Assembly (NCBI RefSeq): GCF_002976435.1
Contig: NZ_PUGF01000012.1
Span: 100,572 to 164,571 of the forward strand
Source: Solimicrobium silvestre
GTDB taxonomy: Bacteria > Pseudomonadota > Gammaproteobacteria > Burkholderiales > Burkholderiaceae_D
Direction of reading: 5' to 3'
Length of the DNA: 64,000 bases
Position numbers and translations under genes: made by a program. Shown in pieces: positions 13,243 to 21,719 of this stretch. The notes under the pieces were generated by a model. It made no database searches. It was not told the origin of the DNA and saw only the letters and a list, made by a program, of their open reading frames with translations. Numbering within the stretch: the stretch's first letter is position 1; the number at the start of each line of letters is the position of its first letter.

Positions 13243-14762
13243 GATACGGATCTGTATGTTCTGGCATTGAGGCTGCAAGCGTAGCTTGGCACCCACTAGG
13301 ATGGTCGGCGGCATGGCTAGCTGAAATCGAATCATTCCCATGTTCTGTTTTAAAACATCACTATCCAGTCGTTGAAAATCTTGGTGATATGACGCAAATC
13401 GCCCATTTAGTGCGCGATGGCTTTGTCGAGGCGCCAGATGTTTTGGTTGGCGGCACTCCATGCCAGGCATTTTCAATCGCAGGTTTGCGCAACTCTCTTG
13501 ATGATATGCGCGGTCAATTAACCCTCTCTTTCGTGGATTTAGCAAATGCAATCGACACAACTCGACTTCTTCGCGGTGAGCAAGAATCAATTATCGTCTG
13601 GGAAAACGTCCCAGGCGTCCTCAGCACCAAAGATAACGCATTCGGATGCTTTCTTGCAGCGCTTGCCGGAGAGGATGAGACGTTCGAAGTTCCTAGGGGG
13701 GGTAAATGGTCAAAGTCTGGTTGTGTGTTTGGACCACAAAGAACAGTCGCTTGGCGCATCCTCGACGCCCAATATTTCGGAGTGGCCCAACGTCGCCGCC
13801 GTGTGTTCGTTATCGCAAGCGCTCGAAAAGACATTGATTGCACAGAAATTCTTTTTGAGTTCGATGGCGTGCGCAGGGATATTGCGCCGAGCCGAGAAAC
13901 GGGGCAAGAAGTTGCCGGCACAATTACATCAGGCGCTTACAGTGGTGGCGCAGGTGGAAGGCCGGAAGGCGCAGCGTGCGGGCATTTCCAGCCAGTCGTA
14001 GGTACGATTGGAGCTCGAACAGGATTGAGTATTGGCGCCCAAGATGCTGCATGCGGACATTTATTGCCAGTCACAACAAACCGAATGGTTGCGTTTGGTG
14101 AGTATGTTGATGATGGAACTGCATCCACCATGAAAAGCCGTGATTATAAAGATGCAACCGATTTAATCACTTATGGAATTCCTGGTAATTGGATAGGGCG
14201 AGCGCCTGAAAATGGTGGAAATGCAACCGAGCCAATGCATAACATCGCGCCTTGCTTAACTAAAACCGATCAACATGCTGTTTGTGCCCCCAATTTAATC
14301 GGTGCATTTAAGGGTGGGCAAGGCGCTAAGGCTGGCGGAATAGGTTTTGATGAGAATGTCAGTCCAACTTTGTCAGCAGCAGATAGCGGATCAAATAGAA
14401 CGCCAGTTATAGCGTTCTCGGCTGATACCACTCCAACACTAACCAGTAATGGCGACGCTCACTCAGGCTTCCGCGATGAAAATGGATTGGTTGCTGAGCG
14501 ATCAATGCAGGTGCGCCGATTAACTCCTATTGAATGTGAACGCTTGCAGGGATTTCCAGATAATTACACACGTATTCCAGAGCGTTTTTACAAAACTCGG
14601 CGCATAACTAAACTTCGCACTCCAGATAGATGGGAAAAAGCAGATGGTGGGTGGTTACTCATGTCTGCTGATGGTCCGCGTTATAAATCATTGGGTAACT
14701 CAATGGCTGTTCCTGTGATGGCTTGGATTGGCGCACGCATTCAAATGGCGGTGGCAGCATGA
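13239..14762 (+). CDS. DNA (cytosine-5) methyltransferase
   Basis: The 507-aa enzyme has motif I (YGSVCSGIEAASVAW), the catalytic GGTPCQAFSIAG (Cys ~74), motif VI WENVPGVLS, motif VIII AQRRRRVFVIA, motif IX TPIECERLQGFPDNYT and motif X KSLGNSMAVPVMAWIGARI. Between VIII and IX (about residues 235-420) lies a long target-recognition region with repeated units ending in CGHFQPVV, CGHLLPV and similar. No partner restriction enzyme is near, so it probably protects phage DNA. A run of eight G (13696-13703) sits inside the coding frame and could be a slippage site. Confidence 0.93.
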   Translation: MRYGSVCSGIEAASVAWHPLGWSAAWLAEIESFPCSVLKHHYPVVENLGDMTQIAHLVRDGFVEAPDVLVGGTPCQAFSIAGLRNSLDDMRGQLTLSFVDLANAIDTTRLLRGEQESIIVWENVPGVLSTKDNAFGCFLAALAGEDETFEVPRGGKWSKSGCVFGPQRTVAWRILDAQYFGVAQRRRRVFVIASARKDIDCTEILFEFDGVRRDIAPSRETGQEVAGTITSGAYSGGAGGRPEGAACGHFQPVVGTIGARTGLSIGAQDAACGHLLPVTTNRMVAFGEYVDDGTASTMKSRDYKDATDLITYGIPGNWIGRAPENGGNATEPMHNIAPCLTKTDQHAVCAPNLIGAFKGGQGAKAGGIGFDENVSPTLSAADSGSNRTPVIAFSADTTPTLTSNGDAHSGFRDENGLVAERSMQVRRLTPIECERLQGFPDNYTRIPERFYKTRRITKLRTPDRWEKADGGWLLMSADGPRYKSLGNSMAVPVMAWIGARIQMAVAA

Positions 14763-15235
14763 ATCAAAAATTAATTCTCGATCCGTGCTGCGGCAGTCGC
14801 ATGTTCTGGTTTGATAAATCCAATCCGAATGTTTTATTTGGTGATATTCGCAACGAAAAGCATATTTTATGCGACGGAAGAGAGCTGAATATTGCGCCCG
14901 ACGTTGAAATTGATTTTCGCAATATGGATTTCGACAATAACAGCTTTAAATTGGTTGTTTTTGATCCGCCTCATCTTGTAAGAGCCGGTGAATCTGGTTG
15001 GATAGGAAAAAAATACGGGATTTTGCAAGCTGACTGGAAAGATCATCTACGCCTAGGTTTTTCAGAGTGCTTCCGCGTCCTAGCTAATGATGGAATATTG
15101 ATTTTTAAGTGGAATGAAACACAGATAAAAGTCAGTGAAATTCTAGCGCTTACGCCGGAAATTCCATTGTTTGGACATAAATCTGGCAAAAATTCTGGCA
15201 CTCATTGGATTTGCTTCATGAAGGGCAATTCATGA
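14759..15235 (+). CDS. putative phage DNA adenine methyltransferase (DPPH type)
   Basis: From ATG 14759 (158 residues) it starts MNQKLILDPCCGSRMFWFDK, an AdoMet-binding motif I. It has VVFDPPHLV near residue 70, the DPPY-like catalytic motif of amino-methyltransferases. The size and the DPPH form match small phage methyltransferases. It overlaps the cytosine methyltransferase by 4 bp, so two base modifications may be made together. Substrate is inferred only. Confidence 0.72.
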   Translation: MNQKLILDPCCGSRMFWFDKSNPNVLFGDIRNEKHILCDGRELNIAPDVEIDFRNMDFDNNSFKLVVFDPPHLVRAGESGWIGKKYGILQADWKDHLRLGFSECFRVLANDGILIFKWNETQIKVSEILALTPEIPLFGHKSGKNSGTHWICFMKGNS

Positions 15236-15564
15236 AACGATCCCGCATGAAATCCAGCCGCCCTAAAACCACAAAGATACGCCAATCAGCGCGCATGCAA
15301 GATTGCACCTTCCGTTTTCCCGCTATCTGCAATTACAACCCTGAGACAACCGTCTGGTGCCATTCAAATGAGATTGAAGACGGCAAAGGTGCTGGATTGA
15401 AAGCTCGTGACGAAGAGGGCGCTTATGGATGCTCAGCATGCCATGCATTTTATGACGGCGGTTACGTTAATCACGATGTTGACCGTGGCTATGTACGCGC
15501 AGGATTTAATGTTGCACGGGCTATTAGTCAAAAAATATTGAAATTAAAAGGCTTAATGCCATGA
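15232..15564 (+). CDS. YbcO-like nuclease (DUF1364)
   Basis: The 110-aa product begins MKRSRMKSSRPKTTKIRQSA and has CTFRFPAICNYN, TTVWCHSN, GAGLKARDEEG and CSACHAFYD: the Cys/His metal-binding pattern of YbcO/DUF1364 proteins of lambdoid phages, which are HNH-like nucleases. The ATG overlaps the upstream stop (ATGA), making it a better start than the longer frame. Confidence 0.82.
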   Translation: MKRSRMKSSRPKTTKIRQSARMQDCTFRFPAICNYNPETTVWCHSNEIEDGKGAGLKARDEEGAYGCSACHAFYDGGYVNHDVDRGYVRAGFNVARAISQKILKLKGLMP

Positions 15565-16565
15565 GTGAAATGCAAAACAATAATCCCGCTCCATACCCGC
15601 CAGATACCAAAGCCAAAGGCTGGCGGTTTGAGCTTGATCTTGAGCAGATTAGCCAATCTGATACTTGGGCTCTCGCTTCACTGGAAATTCGTCCGTGGCT
15701 TTTAATGCTTTGGTCAGTGTCATGGCAGCAAACGCCTTGTGGCTCCCTAACTGGTGATGACGAAATTATCGCCGCTCGAATCGGAATGAAACTTACCGCT
15801 TTCAAGAAATGTCGCTCTGTTTTATTGCGCGGGTGGGTTTCGGCAAATGACGGCAGGCTTTACCACCCGGTAGTTACCCAGCGCGTGCTATCCATGATTG
15901 ATGTAAAGAATAAAGAAAAGGACAGGAAAGCCGCGTACCGGGCAAAGATGAGCGGAATTGTCCCACGGGACAACCAAGGGACTGACGCTGGACAGGACGC
16001 TAGACGCGACGCGGACGGACGTGGGAGTGACCCCGGAGAAGACGCTACCGGAACTGGAACCGGAACCGGAACGTCCTTTAAATCTAATAAAGATTCGTCG
16101 TCATCTAACGACTTGCCAGAAAATCAAAAATTTGACGACGAATTTCATGGAAAAGCGCCAATGCCAAAACCAGAAGAACCGGCACCAGATACATCGGAGG
16201 CTACCAAATTCGCCGTTGCACTGCGCAAGCAGGGTGTGAAGGTCACTGCCGTGCATCCTACGTTGCAGATTTGGGTAGATCGCGGTGTGACCATGCTACA
16301 AGCCAATGAGGCGATTCAAAAAGCGCGTCAGTACAAGCCGCACCCGGAGCAGATCGAAATGAACTACCTGAACACGATTCTTTGCGAAGCACTTAAACCA
16401 AAAGCTGCTAAATCGGCGCCAATGCCCGAAGTGCAGAAGTGGCACGAATCTGCCGCGGGCATCCAAGCTAAAGCCAAGGAATTTGGCTTAACCCAGGAAA
16501 GCGGTGAGCATTTCCCATATTTTCGCGATCGAGTAGCGAAAGCTGTTAGGGAGGCTCGCACATGA
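15561..16565 (+). CDS. DUF1376-type phage replication initiator
   Basis: Residues ~20-115 include GWRFELDLEQISQSDTWA, WLLMLWSVSWQQTPCGSLTG and DDEIIAARIGM, a DUF1376 domain. A long low-complexity linker (~125-210) contains GTGTGTGTS made by a 6-bp DNA repeat. The C-terminal part (~215-334) resembles the partner-binding half of phage replication proteins. It most likely takes the place of lambda O. Origin iterons were not found inside the gene. Confidence 0.7.
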   Translation: MSEMQNNNPAPYPPDTKAKGWRFELDLEQISQSDTWALASLEIRPWLLMLWSVSWQQTPCGSLTGDDEIIAARIGMKLTAFKKCRSVLLRGWVSANDGRLYHPVVTQRVLSMIDVKNKEKDRKAAYRAKMSGIVPRDNQGTDAGQDARRDADGRGSDPGEDATGTGTGTGTSFKSNKDSSSSNDLPENQKFDDEFHGKAPMPKPEEPAPDTSEATKFAVALRKQGVKVTAVHPTLQIWVDRGVTMLQANEAIQKARQYKPHPEQIEMNYLNTILCEALKPKAAKSAPMPEVQKWHESAAGIQAKAKEFGLTQESGEHFPYFRDRVAKAVREART

Positions 16566-16810
16566 CTTGCCCTTGCTTCAATCCACTTGATGGTCGCATT
16601 CAGCGCGGCAAAGAATGCTGCGACATCAAGGAATTGGCGATTATGCCTTTAGCCCACCTTAAAATCGCCACTAAAGCGATGCCGAAATCAGAGTGGGAGG
16701 AGTTAAAACCCAAGGTAGTTGCAAGGCGAAAGTTAATCAGGGAAGAGCGGGAAGTAAGAATTAAATCGGCGCGTGACCAGGCAATTACAACTTTGAAGGG
16801 TGTGAAGTGA
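16562..16810 (+). CDS. 82-aa hypothetical protein
   Basis: Starts MTCPCFNPLDGRIQRGKECC, with four cysteines in the first 20 residues, then a basic helix (KVVARRKLIREEREVRIKSA). It overlaps both neighbours by 4 bp. Unknown role. Confidence 0.55.
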   Translation: MTCPCFNPLDGRIQRGKECCDIKELAIMPLAHLKIATKAMPKSEWEELKPKVVARRKLIREEREVRIKSARDQAITTLKGVK

Positions 16811-17151
16811 TTAAACCAAAACGAATTTTTGACCATGAAACAGTGCTTGCATTCATTCAAGAGAACGCTGGCACGAAATACACCGGCGCGGTCCTAGCAA
16901 GAATATTCAAAGTAGATCCATCTGAAATGCGCGCAATGCTTCAAAAAATGCATTCGGAAAATTTAGTTGAATCTATTTCCGGACATTGCAAATATTTTTT
17001 TATTTCCAAGGCGACTGTTGAAAATTTAATTTTCCCGACGCATCGCGCGCATGCGTTTAAGCCTTACGTGCAACCTAAAAATATGGGTGAACGCTGCAAA
17101 GAGCTGTATCCGTCCGGTCATAGTTTTATCGCTATGGGGCGAGAATCATGA
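16807..17151 (+). CDS. 114-aa putative winged-helix protein
   Basis: The GTG start overlaps the previous stop. Residues ~10-65 (ETVLAFIQENAGTKYTGAVL, FKVDPSEMRAMLQKMHSENL) read as a winged helix-turn-helix. The tail is basic with HRAHAFKPYV. Unknown function in the replication module. Confidence 0.55.
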   Translation: MIKPKRIFDHETVLAFIQENAGTKYTGAVLARIFKVDPSEMRAMLQKMHSENLVESISGHCKYFFISKATVENLIFPTHRAHAFKPYVQPKNMGERCKELYPSGHSFIAMGRES

Positions 17152-17486
17152 AGAATTATGCTCTTGGACGATTAAAACAGGGCGTAATGAATAAAACGGA
17201 AGCGGCCTATGCTGCGCACCTCGAATTACTAAAGCATGCTGGCGACGTGCTTTGGTACAAGTTTGAAGGCGTGAAATTTCGACTTGCCGACGCAACTTTT
17301 TACAGTCCTGATTTTGCAGTCCTCACAAAAAACAATGAGCTTCAAATTCATGAGATTAAGGGCTTTTGGCAAGATGACGCAAAAGTAAAAATCAAAGTTG
17401 CCTCGGATTTATACCCATTCAGATTTATTGCTGTCTACGCCATTCCAAAGAAAAATGGTGGCGGCTGGCGCCAGGAGGATTTCTGA
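17148..17486 (+). CDS. DUF1064 phage nuclease (PD-(D/E)xK type)
   Basis: The 112-aa protein has WYKFEGVKFRLADATFYSPD, then HEIKGFWQDDAKVKIKVAS and LYPFRFIAVYA. The PDF and E-x-K pair are the catalytic residues of the DUF1064 (PF06356) family. These small phage nucleases are thought to process branched DNA. The layout (replication protein then nuclease) supports this. Confidence 0.82.
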   Translation: MKNYALGRLKQGVMNKTEAAYAAHLELLKHAGDVLWYKFEGVKFRLADATFYSPDFAVLTKNNELQIHEIKGFWQDDAKVKIKVASDLYPFRFIAVYAIPKKNGGGWRQEDF

Positions 17487-17701
17487 TGGCGATGGAATCG
17501 TGGATGTATGGAGATCCTGAAACAGTCGCTATTCGCCGCCAACAGGCCGAACTAAGCAAGCAGCGTGCATGTGGCGCGTGCGTCCATAAAGTAAGCGTTG
17601 AATGGAATGGCGTCATGTATCACGGATGCGAATTTAAGCGTCGTGTGTTTGGAAATAGATGTGAACTTTATCGAGTTAAACAGGAGACAGCATGTCAATA
17701 G
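17486..17701 (+). CDS. 71-aa cysteine-rich protein
   Basis: Contains CGACVHK, GCEFKRR and NRCELY, probably a four-Cys zinc site. It overlaps the DUF1064 gene by 1 bp and the next gene by 10 bp. Unknown function; such proteins precede Q genes in several phages. Confidence 0.6.
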   Translation: MAMESWMYGDPETVAIRRQQAELSKQRACGACVHKVSVEWNGVMYHGCEFKRRVFGNRCELYRVKQETACQ

Positions 17702-18192
17702 GCCAAATGTACGCAAAATCAGTTCAAAGCAGCAATTTAAAGGATGATGCATATCACCACGATACTGATAAATTAGCGGCCATGGCGCTATCCAAACGGC
17801 TCGGCTCTGAACTTTTCCGGGTAAAGTATGCGAATGATGCGACCAGTTACCCGCGACTGCTAGAAGAGTGGATTTGCATTGTGCGAAATAAGGCGATTCA
17901 TCGGAAATGGCCTGTGCATGTCAGAGCATCGTATATTGCCAAGGCTGCGCTTGATTATTGGTTGAATCCAGTTTGCCAAGTATGCACGGGACGTGGATTC
18001 GATTCAAAAATTAATAAATCTGGCGAGTACGAACATGATTGCAAACCGTGTGGCGGTAGCGGACGGAAATCGGTAAGTGGCGAGGCTAACCTGCTTCAAT
18101 TTATTATTGATATGGTTGAGGCACTTGATGATATGGAGCGTATATCAGGTGGTTTGGCGATTAAACGATTGGCAGATGCTTTTGATTTTTAA
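17692..18192 (+). CDS. Q-like late antitermination protein (candidate)
   Basis: The 166-aa protein carries two zinc half-sites, CQVCTGRGF (about 100) and CKPCGGSGRK (about 120), within an otherwise helical protein, as in the phage 82-type Q family. It is the last gene of the early operon. A promoter followed by terminators and the late genes lies directly downstream, as expected for Q. The family call rests on these features. Confidence 0.65.
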   Translation: MSIGQMYAKSVQSSNLKDDAYHHDTDKLAAMALSKRLGSELFRVKYANDATSYPRLLEEWICIVRNKAIHRKWPVHVRASYIAKAALDYWLNPVCQVCTGRGFDSKINKSGEYEHDCKPCGGSGRKSVSGEANLLQFIIDMVEALDDMERISGGLAIKRLADAFDF

Positions 18193-18250
18193 AATCTGTT
18201 GTATTATCGCAATTGGTTAATCGTTGGTAATTTTATAATCGGAGAATAAA

Positions 18251-18430
18251 ATGGCAGATGCTTTAAAACCTGGTGATACTGTAAAACTTAAATCTGGTAG
18301 CTCACTTATGACTGTTAGTGAACTTTATCCTAATGGTAAAGTAAATTGCTCATGGTTCTTGGATGGGGATGTTAAAACAGCCGTATTTATCAAAGAAACT
18401 TTAAAATTACAAACAGCAACCCCAGACTAG
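18251..18430 (+). CDS. 59-aa DUF2158/YodC-like protein
   Basis: MADALKPGDTVKLKSGSSLM, then VNCSWFLDGDVKTAVF: an SH3-like small protein matching DUF2158 (PF09926). A GGAG ribosome site lies 6-7 nt upstream. Function unknown; common as a cargo gene in phages and plasmids. Confidence 0.75.
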   Translation: MADALKPGDTVKLKSGSSLMTVSELYPNGKVNCSWFLDGDVKTAVFIKETLKLQTATPD

Positions 18431-18442
18431 TAAAAATATTTC

Positions 18443-18471
18443 TTGCACTGTCTGTAAACACAGTATATATT
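18443..18471 (+). promoter_or_regulatory. candidate late promoter (PR'-like)
   Basis: TTGCAC (18443-18448), 17-bp spacer and TATATT (18466-18471). It lies just after the Q-like gene and before a leader with hairpins and two terminators, the arrangement on which Q proteins act. Confidence 0.5.
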
Positions 18472-18515
18472 CATGTCACTGCATGTCGATACCTTAACTG
18501 ATTGGGCATGCATAA

Positions 18516-18583
18516 TTTGAGCGAAAGCGGGGCACCGGCGTTACCTTTAAGCCGCTATCATCTGATTACTTCGTTCGCTCAAA
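18516..18583. repeat. inverted repeat in the late leader
   Basis: TTTGAGCGAA (18516-18525) and TTCGCTCAAA (18574-18583) form a 10-bp stem enclosing 48 nt. In a transcript from the candidate late promoter it would be the first large hairpin. Confidence 0.55.
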
Positions 18584-18622
18584 ATTTTGTCACTAACAAC
18601 TATATGTTAGGCCAAATATATT

Positions 18623-18653
18623 AGCCGCACTCTTTGCTGAGATGCGGCTTTTT
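18623..18653 (+). terminator. Rho-independent terminator in the late leader (tR'-like)
   Basis: AGCCGCA and TGCGGCT form a stem followed by five T. It lies ~150 nt after the candidate late promoter and would stop transcription unless antiterminated. Confidence 0.7.
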
Positions 18654-18670
18654 GCATTTGGTCATCCAGT

Positions 18671-18757
18671 TTTGGCTGTACGTTAGTTACTCGGTAGGCG
18701 AGAGCGTGTGATTAATAATCGCAATGCGCAGGTTCGATTCCTGCCTCCGCAGCCAAA
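18671..18757 (+). ncRNA. tRNA-like structure, not a normal tRNA
   Basis: A 9-bp closing stem (TTTGGCTGT 18671-18679 with GCAGCCAAA 18749-18757) encloses a T-arm (GCAGG, loop TTCGATT, CCTGC; 18728-18744) and an anticodon-like arm (18707-18723, loop TTAATAA). A D-like region with GGTAGGCGAGAGC is also present. Four extra bases (CTCC) separate T-arm and closing stem. The standard 7-bp acceptor cannot form, and the anticodon would be AAT. It may be a decayed tRNA, a phage decoy, or an old attachment fragment. Confidence 0.45.
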
Positions 18758-19028
18758 TTCATTGTTGAGGGGAGGTGAGTTTATCTACGCCACATCAACA
18801 CAGCAAATCACACGCTAAATCGTTCTTTAACAACGAAGTCGCCAACTAAGCGATAACACATCAGCCGTATAAGCTAAACGGCGCGTAACGCTGTAATACG
18901 CAAGAATTTAAGAGAGTCCCGTCTGGGCTGGATGAAACCCAGAGACAAGCGACAGCCAAGGTCATGATCTGATCCGCTGTCGCCCCTATTCGAGTAAAGA
19001 GTCTCCGACGCTGATAAATCAGCGTTTC

Positions 19029-19065
19029 GCCCGTGACGTGCATTGAATTGCACCACGGGCTTTTT
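19029..19065 (+). terminator. Rho-independent terminator, end of the late leader
   Basis: GCCCGTG and CACGGGC pair around an inner GTGCA/TTGCAC hairpin, followed by five T. Just upstream a GACGCTGAT/ATCAGCGTT hairpin is also present. The 270 bases before it have no gene, so a leader RNA ending here is likely. Confidence 0.8.
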
Positions 19066-19079
19066 AATTGGGTGTTCAC

Positions 19080-19187
19080 ATGCACATAGCCGCAATGATG
19101 ATGATTTGGTGGGGCATGTGGATGCCAGCACCGCCTGCCAAAAAAATTCCAGATGCGTCGGAAATAGTTAGTGAGTGCAATCCATGA
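19080..19187 (+). CDS. 35-aa Met/Trp-rich small ORF
   Basis: MHIAAMMMIWWGMWM followed by a Pro/Lys tail. It ends in an ATGA overlap with the HNH gene, which supports coupled translation. The ribosome site (GGGTG) is weak. Possibly a small membrane peptide or a leader peptide. Confidence 0.4.
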   Translation: MHIAAMMMIWWGMWMPAPPAKKIPDASEIVSECNP

Positions 19188-19744
19188 CTGTTGTGTGCTC
19201 TAAGTGCTTAGAGGAAAAGCCGGAGTCAGGTTTTCACAAAAATAAAGCTGCACCCAGTGGGCTGCGACTTGAATGTAAAGCGTGCAGAAAAAGTATCGGA
19301 ATGAATTATCGAAAAATACCGGATGTCGCACAAAAATCAGCGGTGCGAATTTCTGAGTGGGTAAAGAAAAACCCAGAAAGCACTAAAGCTGCTCAGCGAC
19401 GGCATGCGGAAAAGAACCGTGAAATGCGAAGGCAGTACAGCAGACTATATCAAAAGGAACATCGGGCGCAAGATGCTGAGCGATCTGCAAGGCAGCGAGC
19501 CGAAATTAAACGAGCCACGCCAAATTGGGCAAACTTGGATTATATCGCCGGTATTTATGAGTTATGTGCTCTATTTAGAAGGACGGGGCTTGACTGGCAT
19601 GTTGATCACATTATCCCAATTAATGGGAAAAATGTGGTTGGTTTTCATGTTGAAAACAATCTTCAAATACTTTCAGCGATTAAAAATATTTCTAAAGGTA
19701 ATCGGCTGAATGATCTAGATGGAGGCTGCTTATTGCCTGCTTAA
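19184..19744 (+). CDS. HNH endonuclease
   Basis: The 186-aa protein has an N-terminal CSKCLEEKPESGF...CKACRK zinc finger, a long basic helical middle and a C-terminal HNH core (LDWHVDHIIPINGKNVVGFH, then ENNLQILSAIKNISKGNR). HNH enzymes next to terminase genes are common and assist DNA packaging. ATG 19184 is chosen because it overlaps the upstream ORF. Confidence 0.85.
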   Translation: MTVVCSKCLEEKPESGFHKNKAAPSGLRLECKACRKSIGMNYRKIPDVAQKSAVRISEWVKKNPESTKAAQRRHAEKNREMRRQYSRLYQKEHRAQDAERSARQRAEIKRATPNWANLDYIAGIYELCALFRRTGLDWHVDHIIPINGKNVVGFHVENNLQILSAIKNISKGNRLNDLDGGCLLPA

Positions 19745-19893
19745 CAGTGCTTGGCAACAGTATGCCACCTGTATCGTTAAGCGTTGAATCTGTTGCATGA
19801 AACACTATTACTAATGGTGATTATTAAATTAATCGCCGCCTAATTCTCTGAATTAATCACCCAATTTCGAAACGAACCCCATGAAAGACTCAC

Positions 19894-20442
19894 ATGCAAA
19901 AAACATGTGGGGCAAAGACTCGCAGCGGCGGGAAGTGTCAAAAAGCCCCGTTAATTGGTAAAACTCGCTGCAAATTACATGGCGGATTAAGTACAGGCAA
20001 TCCAAATGCTAAGGGAAATCAAAGCGCAACCAAGCACGGGATTTACAGCGATTTAATTCATGCCGACGATTTATCTGTAGTTGATGACGTTAAATCCGCA
20101 TCCGGCAAGATCGAAGATGAATTGCTTATCGCCAGGCTGCAATTACGGCGCGCATTAAAAGCCCAGGCTAACGCGGATGCTTTGCTTGATGGCATGGAAG
20201 TTTTCGAGACGATTGAGCGCGAAGGTGCTGAATTGGTTTCAGCTAAAAGCGAGATTAAAAAGAAGTTGCGTGATTATCCGCAAATCATTGATCGCATTCT
20301 TGCTCGGATTGAATCCCTTGAAAAGACACGGGTTGAGTTGGCTAAAACGAACGGCGGCAAAGATGATGCCGATTCAATTACAAGGGATGATACGGTCATC
20401 TTAAAACCTGATGAGCCAATCCCAGAAAAGCCAGTCCTCTAA
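19894..20442 (+). CDS. terminase small subunit (candidate)
   Basis: The 182-aa protein begins MQKTCGAKTRSGGKCQKAPL and has CKLHGGLSTGNPNAKGN...KHGIYS, a DNA-binding-like start seen in many small terminases. A helical oligomerisation part follows. It overlaps terL by 32 bp. Confidence 0.72.
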   Translation: MQKTCGAKTRSGGKCQKAPLIGKTRCKLHGGLSTGNPNAKGNQSATKHGIYSDLIHADDLSVVDDVKSASGKIEDELLIARLQLRRALKAQANADALLDGMEVFETIEREGAELVSAKSEIKKKLRDYPQIIDRILARIESLEKTRVELAKTNGGKDDADSITRDDTVILKPDEPIPEKPVL

Positions 20443-21718
20443 TATTGGGCTCACACCAAAGCAGGCTAATATTTTTGTATGGGGATGGCAGCGACAAGCC
20501 CGTTTTCGAGATGCTGTTTGCGGTCGGCGATTCGGTAAAACGTTTTTAGGTGCCAAGGAAATGCGCCGGGCGGCAAAGTTGGCCGTCAAGTGGGAAGTTT
20601 CTACTGATGACGAGATTTGGTACGCTGCACCGACATTCAAACAGGCAAAGCGTGTTTTCTGGCGTCGGCTTAAAAAAGCTATTCCACCTGGCTGGCGCGC
20701 TGGCAAGCCGAATGAAACCGAATGCAGCATCACACTAACGTCAGGCCATGTAATCCGCATTGTTGGCCTAGATAGTTACGATAATTTGCGTGGCTCAGGG
20801 CTGTTCTTTGTGCTGGTTGATGAGTGGGCAGATTGTCCTTATGAAGCATGGGAAGAAGTTTTGCGGCCCATGTTGTCAACCTGCCGCTACTGTATTGATG
20901 GCGTTGAATATCGCGGTGGGCATGCGCTGCGCATTGGTACGCCGAAAGGATTTAATCACTGTTACGACACGTATTTAGCTGGGCAAGGGCGTAAGCCGGA
21001 TCATAAAAGCTGGCTTTATACATCGCTTGATGGCGGAAACATTCCAGATGAGGAAATTGAAGCGGCGCGCAGCAGTATGGATCCGCGCACGTTTCGTCAA
21101 GAATACGAAGCCAGTTTTGAAAATTATTCCGGTGTTATTTACTACTGCTTTGATCGCAGGAAAAATCACACCGATGACACCGTTCAAAAGGGTGATGAAC
21201 TTCATATCGGCATGGATTTTAACGTCGGGCAGATGGCCGCAGTTGTCTTTGTAATTCGCAATGGTTTTCCGCGCGCGGTATATGAGTTTATGGGTGTTTT
21301 TGATACACCGGCCATGATCGAAAAAATTAAAGCCCGGTACGTTGATCACCGCATTGAAGTCTATCCAGATGCATCGGGCAACAACCGCAAAACCAATAAC
21401 GCAAGTGAATCTGATATTTCATTATTGAAAAAAGCGGGCTTTATTGTTCGTGTAAATCCAGCTAATCCAGCAGTAAAAGACAGAATTAATAGCAAGAATG
21501 CGATGCTTTGCAACACTTACAGCGAGCGCAGATTATTAATTAACACGACGACCTGTCCTAAATATACGCAAGGCTTAGAGCGCCAAATCTGGACTGAAAA
21601 GGGCGATCCAGATAAAACCAGCGGATTTGATCATGGTAATGATGCCGGTGGTTATTTCATCGTAAGCAAGTTCCCAATAACTAAGCGCACAATCACAATT
21701 ACAGGCTTAAATATCTAA
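20411..21718 (+). CDS. terL: terminase large subunit
   Basis: The 435-aa motor has Walker A CGRRFGKT (~39-46), Walker B FFVLVDEWAD (~135-144), a TPKGFNH coupling motif and the C-terminal nuclease with GMDFNVGQMAAVVF and YPDASGNNRKT. It cuts and packages DNA through the portal encoded next. Confidence 0.95.
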   Translation: MSQSQKSQSSNIGLTPKQANIFVWGWQRQARFRDAVCGRRFGKTFLGAKEMRRAAKLAVKWEVSTDDEIWYAAPTFKQAKRVFWRRLKKAIPPGWRAGKPNETECSITLTSGHVIRIVGLDSYDNLRGSGLFFVLVDEWADCPYEAWEEVLRPMLSTCRYCIDGVEYRGGHALRIGTPKGFNHCYDTYLAGQGRKPDHKSWLYTSLDGGNIPDEEIEAARSSMDPRTFRQEYEASFENYSGVIYYCFDRRKNHTDDTVQKGDELHIGMDFNVGQMAAVVFVIRNGFPRAVYEFMGVFDTPAMIEKIKARYVDHRIEVYPDASGNNRKTNNASESDISLLKKAGFIVRVNPANPAVKDRINSKNAMLCNTYSERRLLINTTTCPKYTQGLERQIWTEKGDPDKTSGFDHGNDAGGYFIVSKFPITKRTITITGLNI

Positions 21719-21719
21719 T

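Noticed and set aside
13546..14001. 151-codon second frame inside the methyltransferase gene
   Set aside because: It lies entirely within a gene with all C5-methyltransferase motifs and has no ribosome site; treated as an out-of-frame shadow.
18680..18755. Functional phage tRNA
   Set aside because: The T-arm is good but the 7-bp acceptor pairing fails and the anticodon AAT is not expected in bacteria; listed as a tRNA-like fold only.
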